The notes beneath the pieces are model-generated. The model had not been told where the DNA came from. It did not search any database and was given only the letters and a program-made list of their open reading frames with translations. The position numbers were made by a program, and so were the translations under genes. 64,000 nt of DNA from Owenia fusiformis (taxonomy: Eukaryota > Annelida > Polychaeta > Sabellida > Oweniidae), in assembly GCA_903813345.2 (NCBI GenBank), contig CAIIXF020000003.1, forward strand, positions 30,521,248 to 30,585,247. The letters run 5' to 3'. This document shows, piece after piece, positions 36,001 through 44,999 of the stretch; position 1 is the stretch's first letter, and each line of letters opens with the position of its first letter.

Positions 36001-39000
36001 AAGGTCCAAATCTAGGTTTCTATTGATGTGACCATGATTGATAATTAATAAACATGACTCCCTGACTTTGTCAATGAGGCATGTAGAAAATCTCTTGAAT
36101 TTCCCAATTTTTCAATTTTATAGCTAAGTGGTGAAAGCAGGCAAATCCTAGACCTCTGAGATTTTTAATTGGGGCTGTACCACTTATGTGCCTCATGGCA
36201 TAAGTTGCAAACAGTTACCTGGATTTTTTATTTTTCTGAACTTTCATCATTAAATTATGGCTAGAATTTGAGTAAGAACAAAAAAGAAATGTGGTTATAA
36301 TGCAACAATAAAATATGGCTTATCATTTTTGCACTCCCTAGCTTAATAACTAAAATAAATATAATTATGGTTATATATTTCCCACACTGTCACATCCCTA
36401 AGGTACACCCTTTGCCTAAATTGCCATGTGTTTTCAACTGTTACATTTGTGCCTTTTCACATATCTTACTAACAGTTACTAGGCAAGACACACATTGTAG
36501 CAATCCTAAACTGTATGATGGCAAGTAAAGCTAAGAAAAAGAAGGAATATAGAGAAAAGCATGGGCGTTCCTCAAGATTCTCAATTGAATGTGCAGGAGG
36601 TCAAGAGAAGAAGGAAACTTTGCTTGGAAAAACGAGTAAAATAAAGAAGTTTTTACACCTGAATGGCAATGTAGATGCCATAGAAATAGCATTAGACTAT
36701 TGGCTAACACACAATATGCCATCTGCAAGTAGCAACACACATACTTCAGCATCATCTGAAGGCAATCTTGAGCCAGAGTCTTGGTACACACCACTAGAGA
36801 GACATGAAACTGAGCAACCAATATTTTTTACAACTGAAAAAACTGTCAAAAAACTTGTAAGTTTAGTTGAACATCATAGCAGAATATGTCAAGCGGAACT
36901 TCAGTTGCAAGAAGTAGTATTACATGGACATGCAGCAACAATTGCATTTAAATGCCAGGTCAGCGAACATTATGTAAGATGGCCTTCCTCACCCCACTTA
37001 CCAAATAGCGAGGCTTACGTCAATCTTCGTTTTTTCTTTGGACAGTTGACAAGTGGGCTACTGCCTTCACAATATGAGAATGTTGTTAAAGCAGTCGGTA
37101 TGGGCCATCTAGGTTGGAGAAAAGAGAAGACTTATACAAATGAATTATCTTCTCATATCAGTGAAGCGATGAAAGAATCTTGCAAAGCTGCCTTAGATGA
37201 AGAAAAGGGGACGTATCCTGATGTCGAGGCAAATGGTATCAATATCATGACGGATGCTCGACATGGTGGTAGAAGAAATGCGTTTGATTGTGATGTGATA
37301 TGTTTGGGCCACAACAAACACAGAGTTATACGTTCTGAACATGTTTCAAAGGAAGATGAAATGTCATCTCAAAAGCATGAGGCATTGGGTACTAAACGGA
37401 TGTATGAATTTTTTGATGCTGAACAAGTTAAAATAAATATTCATGCCCATGACAACAACGGTACAATCAATAAAATAATCCGTGAGCACAGAGGACCTGG
37501 TGGCAAGGAAACTTTAAACCAGAATGACACATGGCATGCAGCAAAGTCATTCAGTCGTGAAATAAACAAAGTTTGTAAGGGGCCCAAATATAAAGATGGC
37601 GAGACGTGGCACTCGGAACTCATAGACAAACCCGATGGGGCACGAAAAAGAGCACAGCAAGTTATTCGAAACTGTGATAAGAATCCGAATACAATCAGGA
37701 TGAAACTAGGGCAAATTCCAAACCATTATAAGGACAACCATTTAAATTGCGATGCCATATCAAGCTGTAAAACAAATATCAACTACAGATTAGAGAAAAT
37801 TAGAATCACCTCACCCATTGCAGAACAATTATTATTATCATCAATTAAAAAAACAGAAATTTATAGACACGCTGAACATTATACAGAAGCTATGGACACA
37901 TTTTATGTTGAGAGCTTCAACAATACGTTGAATATTTTCCATGATAAGCGTGTTGTCTTTAAAAAGCAACAATTCGAAATAAGAACTAATCTAGCTGTCG
38001 TCCACTGGAATGAAAATGTAGACCGTGATTATTCCAGCATTACTGAAATTGATGATCCACTGAATCCCTTCAAACAAAGAAAAGTTTTGAAGGACTACAC
38101 AACTAATTACAAAAACAATATTTGGAACAAATGGATGGATTCTATATTTTAATTATACAATATACTTATACTTTACCACATTCCATAGATTATTTACAAG
38201 ATTAATAACATATAAATACAACATGACTATGTGCATGTAATTGGATTAACTATCACTGTTGGATATATAAAGATCACATCACTTGAAATGCCTCAGCCAG
38301 GATCAGGGTAAGTTAATATCAATAATACTTCATTTACTGCAGATATTTTAGGCCATGTGCTTTTGTTGACCTCTAAATATGCACGGATCGCCTGTTGTGA
38401 TTGGCTCATTTCAAAATAGGCTCCTCCTTCTCAGTTGTTCCAATATCAGAAATTAAACAGTAATAATTACAAAAGTAAATAATATCTTGGACTGGATTTA
38501 ACATGTTTCAATGCCTCCTATATTCATAGATAACTGTGACAATTTATAGAGTGATAGGGTTTCTATAACTAGAGAAAATGAGGAAAATGTCAGTGAGCTC
38601 AGATTTTGTCTAAATTTTGAATTCAGCCATGTTTTTTCAACTGATTCAGGCCTTTTATAGCGGGGGTGAGTCTTTAAGATTTGACATTTGACCTTCTCAA
38701 GGTCAAAAAAGGTCAAAAAGGTCTGTTTTCAACTTGCTTCAAATTGACTAAAAAAAATTTTCAAAATCATCTACGTGTTCTCAGAAATTCAAATCTGACT
38801 TTAGATTTGACTTAAGATTTGACATTTGACCTTCAATGACCTTCTCAAAGTCAAAAAAGGTCAAAAAGGTCTTTTTTCAACTTGCTTCAAATTGACTAAA
38901 TTTTTTTTTCAAAATCATCTACATGTTCTCAGAAATTCAAATCTGACTTTAGATTTGACCTTCAATGACCTTCTCAAAGTCAAAAAAGGTCAAAAAGGTC

Positions 39001-39880
39001 TTTTTTCAACTTGCTTCAAATTGACTAAATTTTTTTTTCAAAATCATCTACATGTTCTCAGAAATTCAAATATGACTTTAGATTTGACATTTGACCTTCA
39101 ATGACCTTCTCAAGGTCAAAAAAGGTCAAAAAGGTCTGTTTTCAACTTGCTTCAAATTGACCAAATTTTTTTTTCAAAATCATCTACATCTTTTCAGAAG
39201 TTCAAATTTGACTTTACAAGTTCTCAGAAGTTCAAATCTGACTTTAGATTTGACCTTCAATGACCTTCTCAAGGGCAAAAGGTATTTTCCAACTTGCTTT
39301 AAATTGACCAAATTGTTTTAGGTGGTGACATTTTGTCATGTTAATGCCTTGTTATGATATGACAAGACTAGAAAATTCTGTCATGTTTACTGGTATGGTA
39401 AAATCCCGAGGTAAAATACTTATCTAATTTATTGCTACTAGGCCTTATGTAGCATGTCTGTAATACTATGCGCCAGATATTCAGGAAATGAATTGATTTG
39501 AAATGTAACAAAATAATAAAATGCCATTTTTATAATATGTTTTGTTATTTCAGGTACCTTGATGTAAGTTTTAAACTAGCAACATTTGAGAATGCAAAGA
39601 GTCACCCAGGACACTTTAAGAGTAAAGTCTCACCTCAGTCACCGTGCATGGACTGTTGGAGATCATCAGAGACAATGTTCAAGTGGCTTCGTCAAAACTT
39701 GCCTTGTTTACGGATAAAGATCGTTCAGAGGAGGCTATGCTCCCAGAACACAAAACACTGGATGATCTAGGTTTCCCAGGGGGCTCTAGGGAAAAGCCTT
39801 ATGAGACGACACTCTACTACGACTATGTAGTTGAATTTACAGACTGTCCTCTATTAATGTGTGATCATTTCCTGAGATAG
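30065..39880 (+). CDS. EF-hand protein with basic N-terminus (6 exons, last exon frameshifted)
   Basis: Exons 30065-30096, 30625-30766, 31009-31180, 33356-33479 (or from any of 18 upstream acceptors), 33880-34011 and 39554-39880. Residues 1-58 are Lys-rich (MPLVKKGKTK, KKKPKKKKKK). EF loop 1 is DSDGDGFLSYDE (about 101-112). EF loop 2 is DKDSNNAIDYRE (about 137-148), and both are canonical. A Cys pair (CVCC) follows in exon 5. The last exon encodes about 100 residues ending YYDYVVEFTDCP.. Reading that exon needs a frame change at about 39642: in-frame reading meets TAG at 39768, while the shifted frame stays open to 39878. A single lost base would restore a 309-aa protein. By family it is probably a Ca-binding protein; I do not recognise the orthologue. 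Confidence 0.8.
31402..31477. mobile_element. 76-bp CAGGCCC..GGCCTG MITE (copy B) with 5-bp TSD CATGC
   Basis: It starts CAGGCCCGTAGCCAGGATTT and ends CCTGGCTACAGGCCTG, with a 13-base C run inside. CATGC is duplicated at 31397-31401 and 31478-31482. It lies 26 nt before the first unit of the 102-bp array, in intron 3 of the EF-hand gene. It shares ends with 24276-24483. Confidence 0.8.
31503..33440 (+). repeat. 19-copy 102-bp tandem array of an intron-exon junction
   Basis: The unit is the last ~16 nt of intron 3 (TGTTGATTATTTCAG) plus the first ~86 nt of exon 4. Acceptor AGs lie at 31519 + 102n, n = 0 to 18; the last is at 33355. The unit length is divisible by three and has no stops, so all copies are open in frame: 34-aa units like GMFDINAPLNAIELHLLCKL followed by LDKDSNNAIMLIIS. 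Only the last copy continues into IDYREF and completes the EF loop; the others lack the loop's Glu at position 12. Copies are nearly identical, with variants (Ala/Asp/Thr at one site, M/I/F at another). Confidence 0.95.
33356..33479 (+). CDS. Terminal copy of the array: functional EF-hand exon 4
   Basis: This is the only unit followed by the genuine exon continuation IDYREFNAGLTFV and a donor (gtaaac). Entering at AG 33355 joins exon 3 in phase and gives a complete second EF loop. Confidence 0.85.
34981..35679 (-). CDS. Transposon accessory protein, 232 aa, function unknown
   Basis: An intact frame, transcribed away from the transposase ORF. The N-terminal third is charged (RRKAAKRK about residue 55). 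The middle is a Ser/Thr/Pro-rich linker, then a short Cys/His cluster CPHCFWNPC (about 132-140). The C-terminal part is conserved-looking: RRKLYKEFWRMINNLGLW, REIMPTCVVTQVREWFPNP, YKGHVY. The Cys cluster and the CV..VRxxFP..Y.G ending faintly recall the C-terminal domain of P2X7-like proteins; this is a weak impression. It is probably a companion or DNA-binding protein of the element. An intact ORF suggests recent activity. Confidence 0.6.
   Translation of the reverse strand: MESRTYSLKINVTEEQRLVIESLYDHYDWNFDPIEDSYKNSRLNNTEKTVNVNRRKAAKRKTSASISSETVAICSLETVATDSSTEDESQASQSISILTGMIPQHVSTEPPQPPNNDSPSSNEESHDCPHCFWNPCVVNEAKYEPFWRTTNATPSLSNIITRRKLYKEFWRMINNLGLWRHPNYLTKKAASKSSDRSIIYHKREIMPTCVVTQVREWFPNPPGIEYKGHVYQ
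35680..36514. promoter_or_regulatory. Divergent intergenic region of the transposon
   Basis: 835 bp between the start codons of the two head-to-head ORFs. It must hold both promoters unless there are 5' exons. It is AT-rich. I see no definite TATA or initiator that I would commit to. Confidence 0.35.
36515..38152 (+). CDS. DDE-type transposase, Kolobok-like, 545 aa, intact
   Basis: A single uninterrupted ORF starting MMASKAKKKKEYREKHGR (basic, possible DNA contact or NLS). Candidate catalytic residues: D247 in GINIMTDARHGGRRNAFDCD; D313 in INIHAHDNNGTINKII; E466 in FYVESFNN. The signature NDTWHAAKSF (D338, W340, H341) lies between them. The D..R segment, second D and D-x-WH-A-K block match the order in Kolobok and related transposases, as I recall them. 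By family it would cut and paste the element at TTAA. No THAP or other zinc finger is visible at the N-terminus. Superfamily placement is inference; that it is a transposase is well supported by the TSD context. Confidence 0.8.
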   Translation: MMASKAKKKKEYREKHGRSSRFSIECAGGQEKKETLLGKTSKIKKFLHLNGNVDAIEIALDYWLTHNMPSASSNTHTSASSEGNLEPESWYTPLERHETEQPIFFTTEKTVKKLVSLVEHHSRICQAELQLQEVVLHGHAATIAFKCQVSEHYVRWPSSPHLPNSEAYVNLRFFFGQLTSGLLPSQYENVVKAVGMGHLGWRKEKTYTNELSSHISEAMKESCKAALDEEKGTYPDVEANGINIMTDARHGGRRNAFDCDVICLGHNKHRVIRSEHVSKEDEMSSQKHEALGTKRMYEFFDAEQVKINIHAHDNNGTINKIIREHRGPGGKETLNQNDTWHAAKSFSREINKVCKGPKYKDGETWHSELIDKPDGARKRAQQVIRNCDKNPNTIRMKLGQIPNHYKDNHLNCDAISSCKTNINYRLEKIRITSPIAEQLLLSSIKKTEIYRHAEHYTEAMDTFYVESFNNTLNIFHDKRVVFKKQQFEIRTNLAVVHWNENVDRDYSSITEIDDPLNPFKQRKVLKDYTTNYKNNIWNKWMDSIF

Positions 39881-40180
39881 TAATGGCTGTACCAGGGTTT
39901 ACAATTGATTTTGCTGAAGCACTGTAGCTGTAATGTGGATCTGACTGGTTCTAAGCAGCCCCATAATAGTAAGAGATACATCACCCTACATGTTCTATAT
40001 TTTGTGCAGGTAGAGCTAATGTAAAGAAACTGCAAAGTAAACCAAACCAACCAATATGCTGTACCTTCGGGAAAAGTGACATCTTCTCAGAATACATGGG
40101 TCTATTAATATAAAATACCTCAATTTTATAAGATTTTCAGATCTCTCAGATTGGGTAATTAATCTTAAGACTCAACATTT

Positions 40181-40909
40181 AATTGGTGAGGCAAAATTAA
40201 ACTAGTGAGGCAAAATCGAATTGGTGAGGCAAAATTAAATAAGTGAGGTAAGATTAAATAGGTGAGACAAAATTAAATGCTTGAGGCAAAATTAAAGGCC
40301 CACTTTGGGAATTTTCAACATGTTTGTACAAAACAAAGACTTACATTTAAATTTAAATTACTTAAATTTCAAAGTATGTCCAATTTATTGATAAGAACCT
40401 TATCTTTCATTTGACACCAACAACAGCTCAAATGGACGACATCAAAGCTTACAATAAATTATCAAAAAATATTTTTGATCTGTCAAGCTTTATATATCAA
40501 GTTTTTATCAGTGTCATTGAAAGATGGCGAAGTTGTTTGTATTACATGATACATTCATTTTTATAGAAGTGTCGCCATCTTTTAAATCAATAATAATTTC
40601 AAACATGCACTTTGTTAACATGTGCATAATTGTCTAATGATCTCTGAACTTCAAATGCTTTTTTCTTTGTGAGTTATTTTTTTCTTGGTCCAATATTAAA
40701 GCAAATCAAACTTTGTGTCATATAAGAGCAAGTGTGCGAGTAACATGTTTCAATGATTTTTTTTTTCATTTTTCTTCTAAATTAAGTATAGTGTGCCTTC
40801 AAATCAGTGAGGAAAAATCGAATAAATGGAGCAAAATTAAATTGGTGATTAAATTTGTGTGTCAAAATTAAATAAGTGAGGCAAAATTGAATAGGTGAGG
40901 CAAAATTTA
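40181..40909 (+). repeat. GTGAGGCAAAATTAAAT minisatellite interrupted by a MITE
   Basis: Units of about 18-20 bp (AATTGGTGAGGCAAAATTAA variants) occupy 40181-40291 and 40803-40909. The element at 40296-40798 lies between the two blocks, so it inserted into a pre-existing array. Confidence 0.8.
40296..40798. mobile_element. 503-bp MITE with TTAA-type target
   Basis: The tips AGGCCCACTTTGGG (left) and, reverse-complemented, AGGCACACTATACT (right) form short imperfect TIRs. The flanks are TTAA (40292-40295) and TCAA (40799-40802), a one-base-decayed TTAA duplication. It contains an internal hairpin AGATGGCGAA..CGCCATCTTT. Related to 27702-28880. It could depend on a Kolobok or piggyBac transposase; unproven. 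Confidence 0.65.
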
Positions 40910-41870
40910 TTGATAGCAAGGTAAAATACTGTAACAAGACTTCATTTGAAATCATCTGAATTAATATTATAACGTAATATTTCTGCCTCATGCCTTGTAT
41001 GCCCATGCTTTAGACAAGAGAAGCAAGGAGAATGTCTGGTTTACTATGATGGACCAACTTTGTTTTTGAACAATCTATATGTACAGTAAAATGTACAATA
41101 TCAAGAGTGAATTTTTACATATGAAATACAAAAAGTCAAATGTAAATGATGCATCTATTTCTGTTCATTGCTTTCTGTTTGTTTCCTATTTAGGTGGATG
41201 GTGTAATATCCCTTTAGGAGATCTCAATTGACACATTTGGATTGTGGTTTTTCTCAAAATTGAATTAATTAGGTACCAAATCTATTTGAAAAGTAGTGCA
41301 CTTAGTTGAAAATCCATTTCCAACCTTTGAATATATTGTCACAAAAATGTTCATATTCTGAGTAGTTTTCGACATTTTTAGTCAAACTCGGGAAACATGT
41401 AAGTACAAGTGCCAAAGGGAGAAATACCAAAAAGTATAAAACACATAGTTGAAAAGGAACTTCGTTCAACATTCCGAAAAATAAACTATGTGAGCAACCA
41501 GTTGAAATACATAGGTATGTGGTAATTGAGCTAACTGTTATTAAAAGATGGCAGAGTAGTCAACCTGTAAGCTATTACTTCCATCTTTATATTGGCCTAA
41601 AAGCTGAGAAAACTTTTGTAAAGAACAAATCAATGCATTGCTTTGAATATTATTCTACATGTACAGTAACTTACCTATTTCATAGTCTATCTGATCTGAT
41701 ATGTAAGCTATCCTATAACTTACAGATCAGTTACAGGTAGACTTTGAAATAGGTAACATGTGACCATCTTGATTAATTAACATCATTTTCTTTATCTATT
41801 ACAAAAATTTTTCCATATTTTATATCTGTACAACTAACAACTAACTTCTTTGACATTGGAAATAGGGAGT

Positions 41871-42045
41871 CTAACCTCATATCTAGGATTATCCCAGAAG
41901 CAATGCTTACAGTTTTCTTGAACTGGAAGAAGAAGAGTGTTAAACACAGATAAATTAGATGGGCCTAACCTCATAGTCTAGGACTACCCCAGAAGTAATG
42001 CTTACTGTTTTCTTGAACTGGAAGAAGAAGAGTGATGTTAAAAAA
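41871..42045. repeat. 94-bp direct duplication
   Basis: CTAACCTCATATCTAGGATT and the following ~75 bp recur 94 bp later as CTAACCTCATAGTCTAGGAC, both containing GTTTTCTTGAACTGGAAGAA. There is no clear coding meaning. Confidence 0.6.
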
Positions 42046-42365
42046 CACACTTTTTTCTTTACAGGATGCTCTTTACAATAACAGAAGCAAAACATTTTAC
42101 TATGTGGTAGAAATGAAGTTAACAATACATGCAATTCTTTAGTTTTGAAGCACTTTACAACATTTTTCTGTGCATGTATGTATTGATTTATAATTAGTAC
42201 ACATTTCTCGTTGATAGTCATTCTTTGTCGTTTTGTATATGTTGAATTCAGCCTCGGCCCTGTCATACAGTCATGCTAATTTTGTAAAGTAAAATAAAGA
42301 AACCATAAAAAACTAAACTAAATAATAATATCTGAATATGACCAATCAATATGACAATCAAATGA

Positions 42366-42762
42366 TCAAAGGACGATTCTCGGTTTGGAGAACGAAGTTC
42401 ATCAATCTAAATGAGCATTATCCCTGCTTCAGACAAATTTGATTTTTTTTACATAATATAGATTTGAATGTCTTCTTTTGAATAGTCATAATTTAATTTG
42501 GGTAATATTTCTAGATTTTTCGCAAAAAAATATTAGCGCAGTACACTGATGAACTTCTTTCCCCAAATCGAGACTTGTATTTTATTGAGTCGGTCTATTT
42601 GAGCATTATCCCTGCTTCAGACCAATTTGTTATTTTTACATCTTGTAGATTTAAATGTCCTCTTTTGAATATTCATAGTTTAATTTGGGTAATATTTCTA
42701 TATTTTTCATGAAAAATTTTTTAGCCCAGGAGGCTGTTCTCCAAACCGAGAATCGTCCTTTG
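42366..42762. mobile_element. 397-bp element with perfect 28-bp TIRs and internal duplication
   Basis: The left TIR 42366-42393 (TCAAAGGACGATTCTCGGTT..) is matched exactly in inverse at 42735-42762. The interior holds two ~190-bp direct copies (GAGCATTATCCCTGCTTCAG at about 42411 and 42599). No TSD is obvious. Confidence 0.75.
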
Positions 42763-43839
42763 AAAAATATTATTGGAAATATTCAACACTTTAAAAGTGG
42801 CCAGAAATCACCAAATGACATTTTGAAATCATAGGAACTTCTGGCGCTCCACCCCACCCCAAAAGATAAAGCATTTATTTACCAAAACACATTTCTTAGA
42901 AGTTCCTAGAAAGAACCAGATATTAGGCACCCCTCTCCCTCTACCCCCTAGCTCCCAAAAACAAAAAAAGAAAACAATCGCAATAGATTCATAGTTTCTT
43001 TAGATTGATTCTAAAGATTCATACTCTTTTCTAATTTCCTTTTTAACTGACTCATACAAGTGACCAGAAATTACCAAAAAGCATCTTGTCAACTTTTCTC
43101 GAGTATCCTAAAAACCAATTGGAAAAAATCTGATATGCTCAGACACTTTAAAAGTGCTAGTGCCCCGATCCGAGCACCCTTGCTCCGGATCCCCTCTGGC
43201 ACTCCCTCCCAAAAAATGAAAAAAAGTTTCTGTTTTCTCGCAGTTTCATTTATATTGTCTATAAAGTGTCTATCTAGTGTCTATAAATCACAAACATAAT
43301 GTAGTATCTTGGATTAGTCAAATTTCCTAGAGAGAGTGGCCACAACTTTTCTCGCCCCCTTTCCATAAAAAGTTTTTTTTTGTCTAAAAGGCACCTTGAA
43401 TTAGTTAAATTTTCTGTCATCCCCCTTAAATTAAAAAAATTGAAAGTGATATTTATATCTATTTGAAGTGCGAAAAAAATCACCAAATTACATTTTGAAT
43501 TTATAAAATGAAGGGGTAATTCATTGCACACAAAAACGAGAACTTTGAAAAATATTTTTGGAATCTTTTTTTGGAAGTTGTATTTCATGATATAGGGACA
43601 GAAAATATTGGCATTTTAAAAGTAACGCTTTTTCGTCTCTTCTACAAGAAACAATTTATTGGAGAACAACTTGTTGAAAAATGGTCAGAGAACCCATTTG
43701 AAAAAGCACTTCTTTGAACTTCTTTTCGTGAAGAACAATCTACTTTTATATGTTTGCATTTTTAGAATTCGTTACTTTGCCTTTAAAACGTTACTTTACT
43801 GGTCTTTAACTTTTCTACACAAAATTTAATGTACTGCAA

Positions 43840-44930
43840 TGGATGATTCTTATGTAGCCATTTTCAAAACACGTTACTTTGCCTTAAAAACGTAAATTTA
43901 TTGGACTTAAACGGTTCTCCACGAAGAATGGATTATTTCTATGTGGGCATTTTAAAACACGTTACTTTGCTTTAAAAACGTAACTATATTGGATCTTAAC
44001 TTTTCTTCAAGAAGAATGAATGACTTTGTTAGGTAGGTATTTTCAAAACGCGTTACTTTGCCTTAAAAACGTAACTTTATTGGAGTTGAACTTTTCTTCA
44101 CGGAGATTGGATGAATTTTTATGTAGGTATTTTCAAAACACGTTACTTTGTCTTAAAAACGTAAATTTATTGGACTTTGACATTTCTACACGAACGATTG
44201 ATGAATTTTTATCTAGCCATTTTCAAAACACGTTACTTTGCCTTAAAAACGTAACTTTATTGTACTTGAACTTTTTCTGCGAAGAATGGATGAATTTTTA
44301 TGTAAGCATTTACAAAACACGTTACGTTGCCTTAAAAACGTAACTTTATTAGAGTTTAACTTTTCTCCACGTAAAATGGCTGATTTTTGATGTAGGTATT
44401 TTCAAAACACGTTACTTTGCCTTAAAAACGGAACTTTATGGGACTTTGACATTTCTACACGAACGATTGATGAATTTTTATGTAAGCATTTTCAAAACAC
44501 GTTACTTTGCCTTAAAAACGTAACTTTATTGGACTTGAACTTTTTCTGCGAAGAATGGATGAATTTTTATGTAAGCATTTTCAAAACACGTTACTTTGCC
44601 TTAAAAACGTAATTTTATTGGAGTTGAACCTTTCTTCACGGAGATTGGATGAATTTTTATGTAGGTATTTTCAAAACACGTTACTTTGTCTTAAAACGTA
44701 AATTTATTGGACTTTGACATTTCTACACGAACGATTGATGAATTTTTATGTAAGCATTTTCAAAACACGTTACTTTGCCTTAAAAACGTAACTTTATTAG
44801 AGTTTAACTTTTCTTCACGTAGAATGGCTGATTTTTGATGTAGGCATTTTCAAAACACGTTACTTTGCCTTAAAAACGTAACTTTATGGGACTTTGACAT
44901 TTCTACACGAACAATTGATGATTTTTTCTG
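43840..44930 (+). repeat. 90-bp satellite array, about 12 units
   Basis: AAAACACGTTACTTTGCCTT recurs every 88-91 bp at 43866, 43954, 44045, 44135, 44225, 44314, 44404, 44494, 44583, 44673, 44762 and 44852. Units fall into at least four sequence classes that are interspersed. Confidence 0.9.
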
Positions 44931-44999
44931 TCCCTACATCTTGACACTGTTGGTCACCCGTGGATCGATCCTGGGAGCCAATCCTCCTTTGATTCAAAC

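Larger units (their letters stand above)
34656..38673. mobile_element. 4.0-kb TTAA-inserted DNA transposon, Kolobok-like, with two divergent ORFs
   Basis: TTAA is duplicated at 34652-34655 and 38674-38677. The tips are AGACACAGAACC (left) and, reverse-complemented, AGACTCACCCCC (right), a short imperfect TIR. An empty site is preserved in a sister repeat unit: GATTTGACTTAAGATTTGAC at about 38804-38823, versus the split ..CTGACTTAA / TTAAGATTTGAC here. A 12-bp subterminal inverted match GAGCCAATCACA lies at 34735-34746 and, inverted, at 38396-38407. It encodes a DDE-type protein (+) and a divergent accessory ORF (-). TTAA targets plus the transposase motifs point to Kolobok. Confidence 0.85.
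34131..39330. mobile_element. Pearl-like element (subfamily 2) interrupted by a DNA transposon
   Basis: The left end is a hairpin TGTCACCACCAAAAGTGGTG with ACA following. The right end is GGTGGTGACA (39321-39330), its inverse. After the left end comes a GGTTGGTGGTTGGCGG microsatellite (34182-34235). Then come tandem units of roughly 130-160 bp (TCAAATCTGACTTTAGATTT, GGTCAAAAAGGTC, CAAAATCATCTACATGTTCT), which resume at 38678 after the transposon at 34656-38673. Same architecture as the elements at 1083 and 14472, different sequence. It fills most of EF-hand intron 5. Confidence 0.75.

Noticed and set aside
39498-39770. First-frame reading of the last EF-hand exon as the true C-terminus
   Set aside because: After codon ~30 it becomes Cys/Trp/Arg-rich and stops, while the shifted frame gives a well-composed sequence up to 39880; still, a truncated product cannot be excluded.
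41955-42266. Minus-strand open frame with an acceptor-like TTCTTCTTCCAG and duplicated exon-like segment
   Set aside because: No donor, partner exons or recognisable protein; treated as a simple 94-bp duplication.
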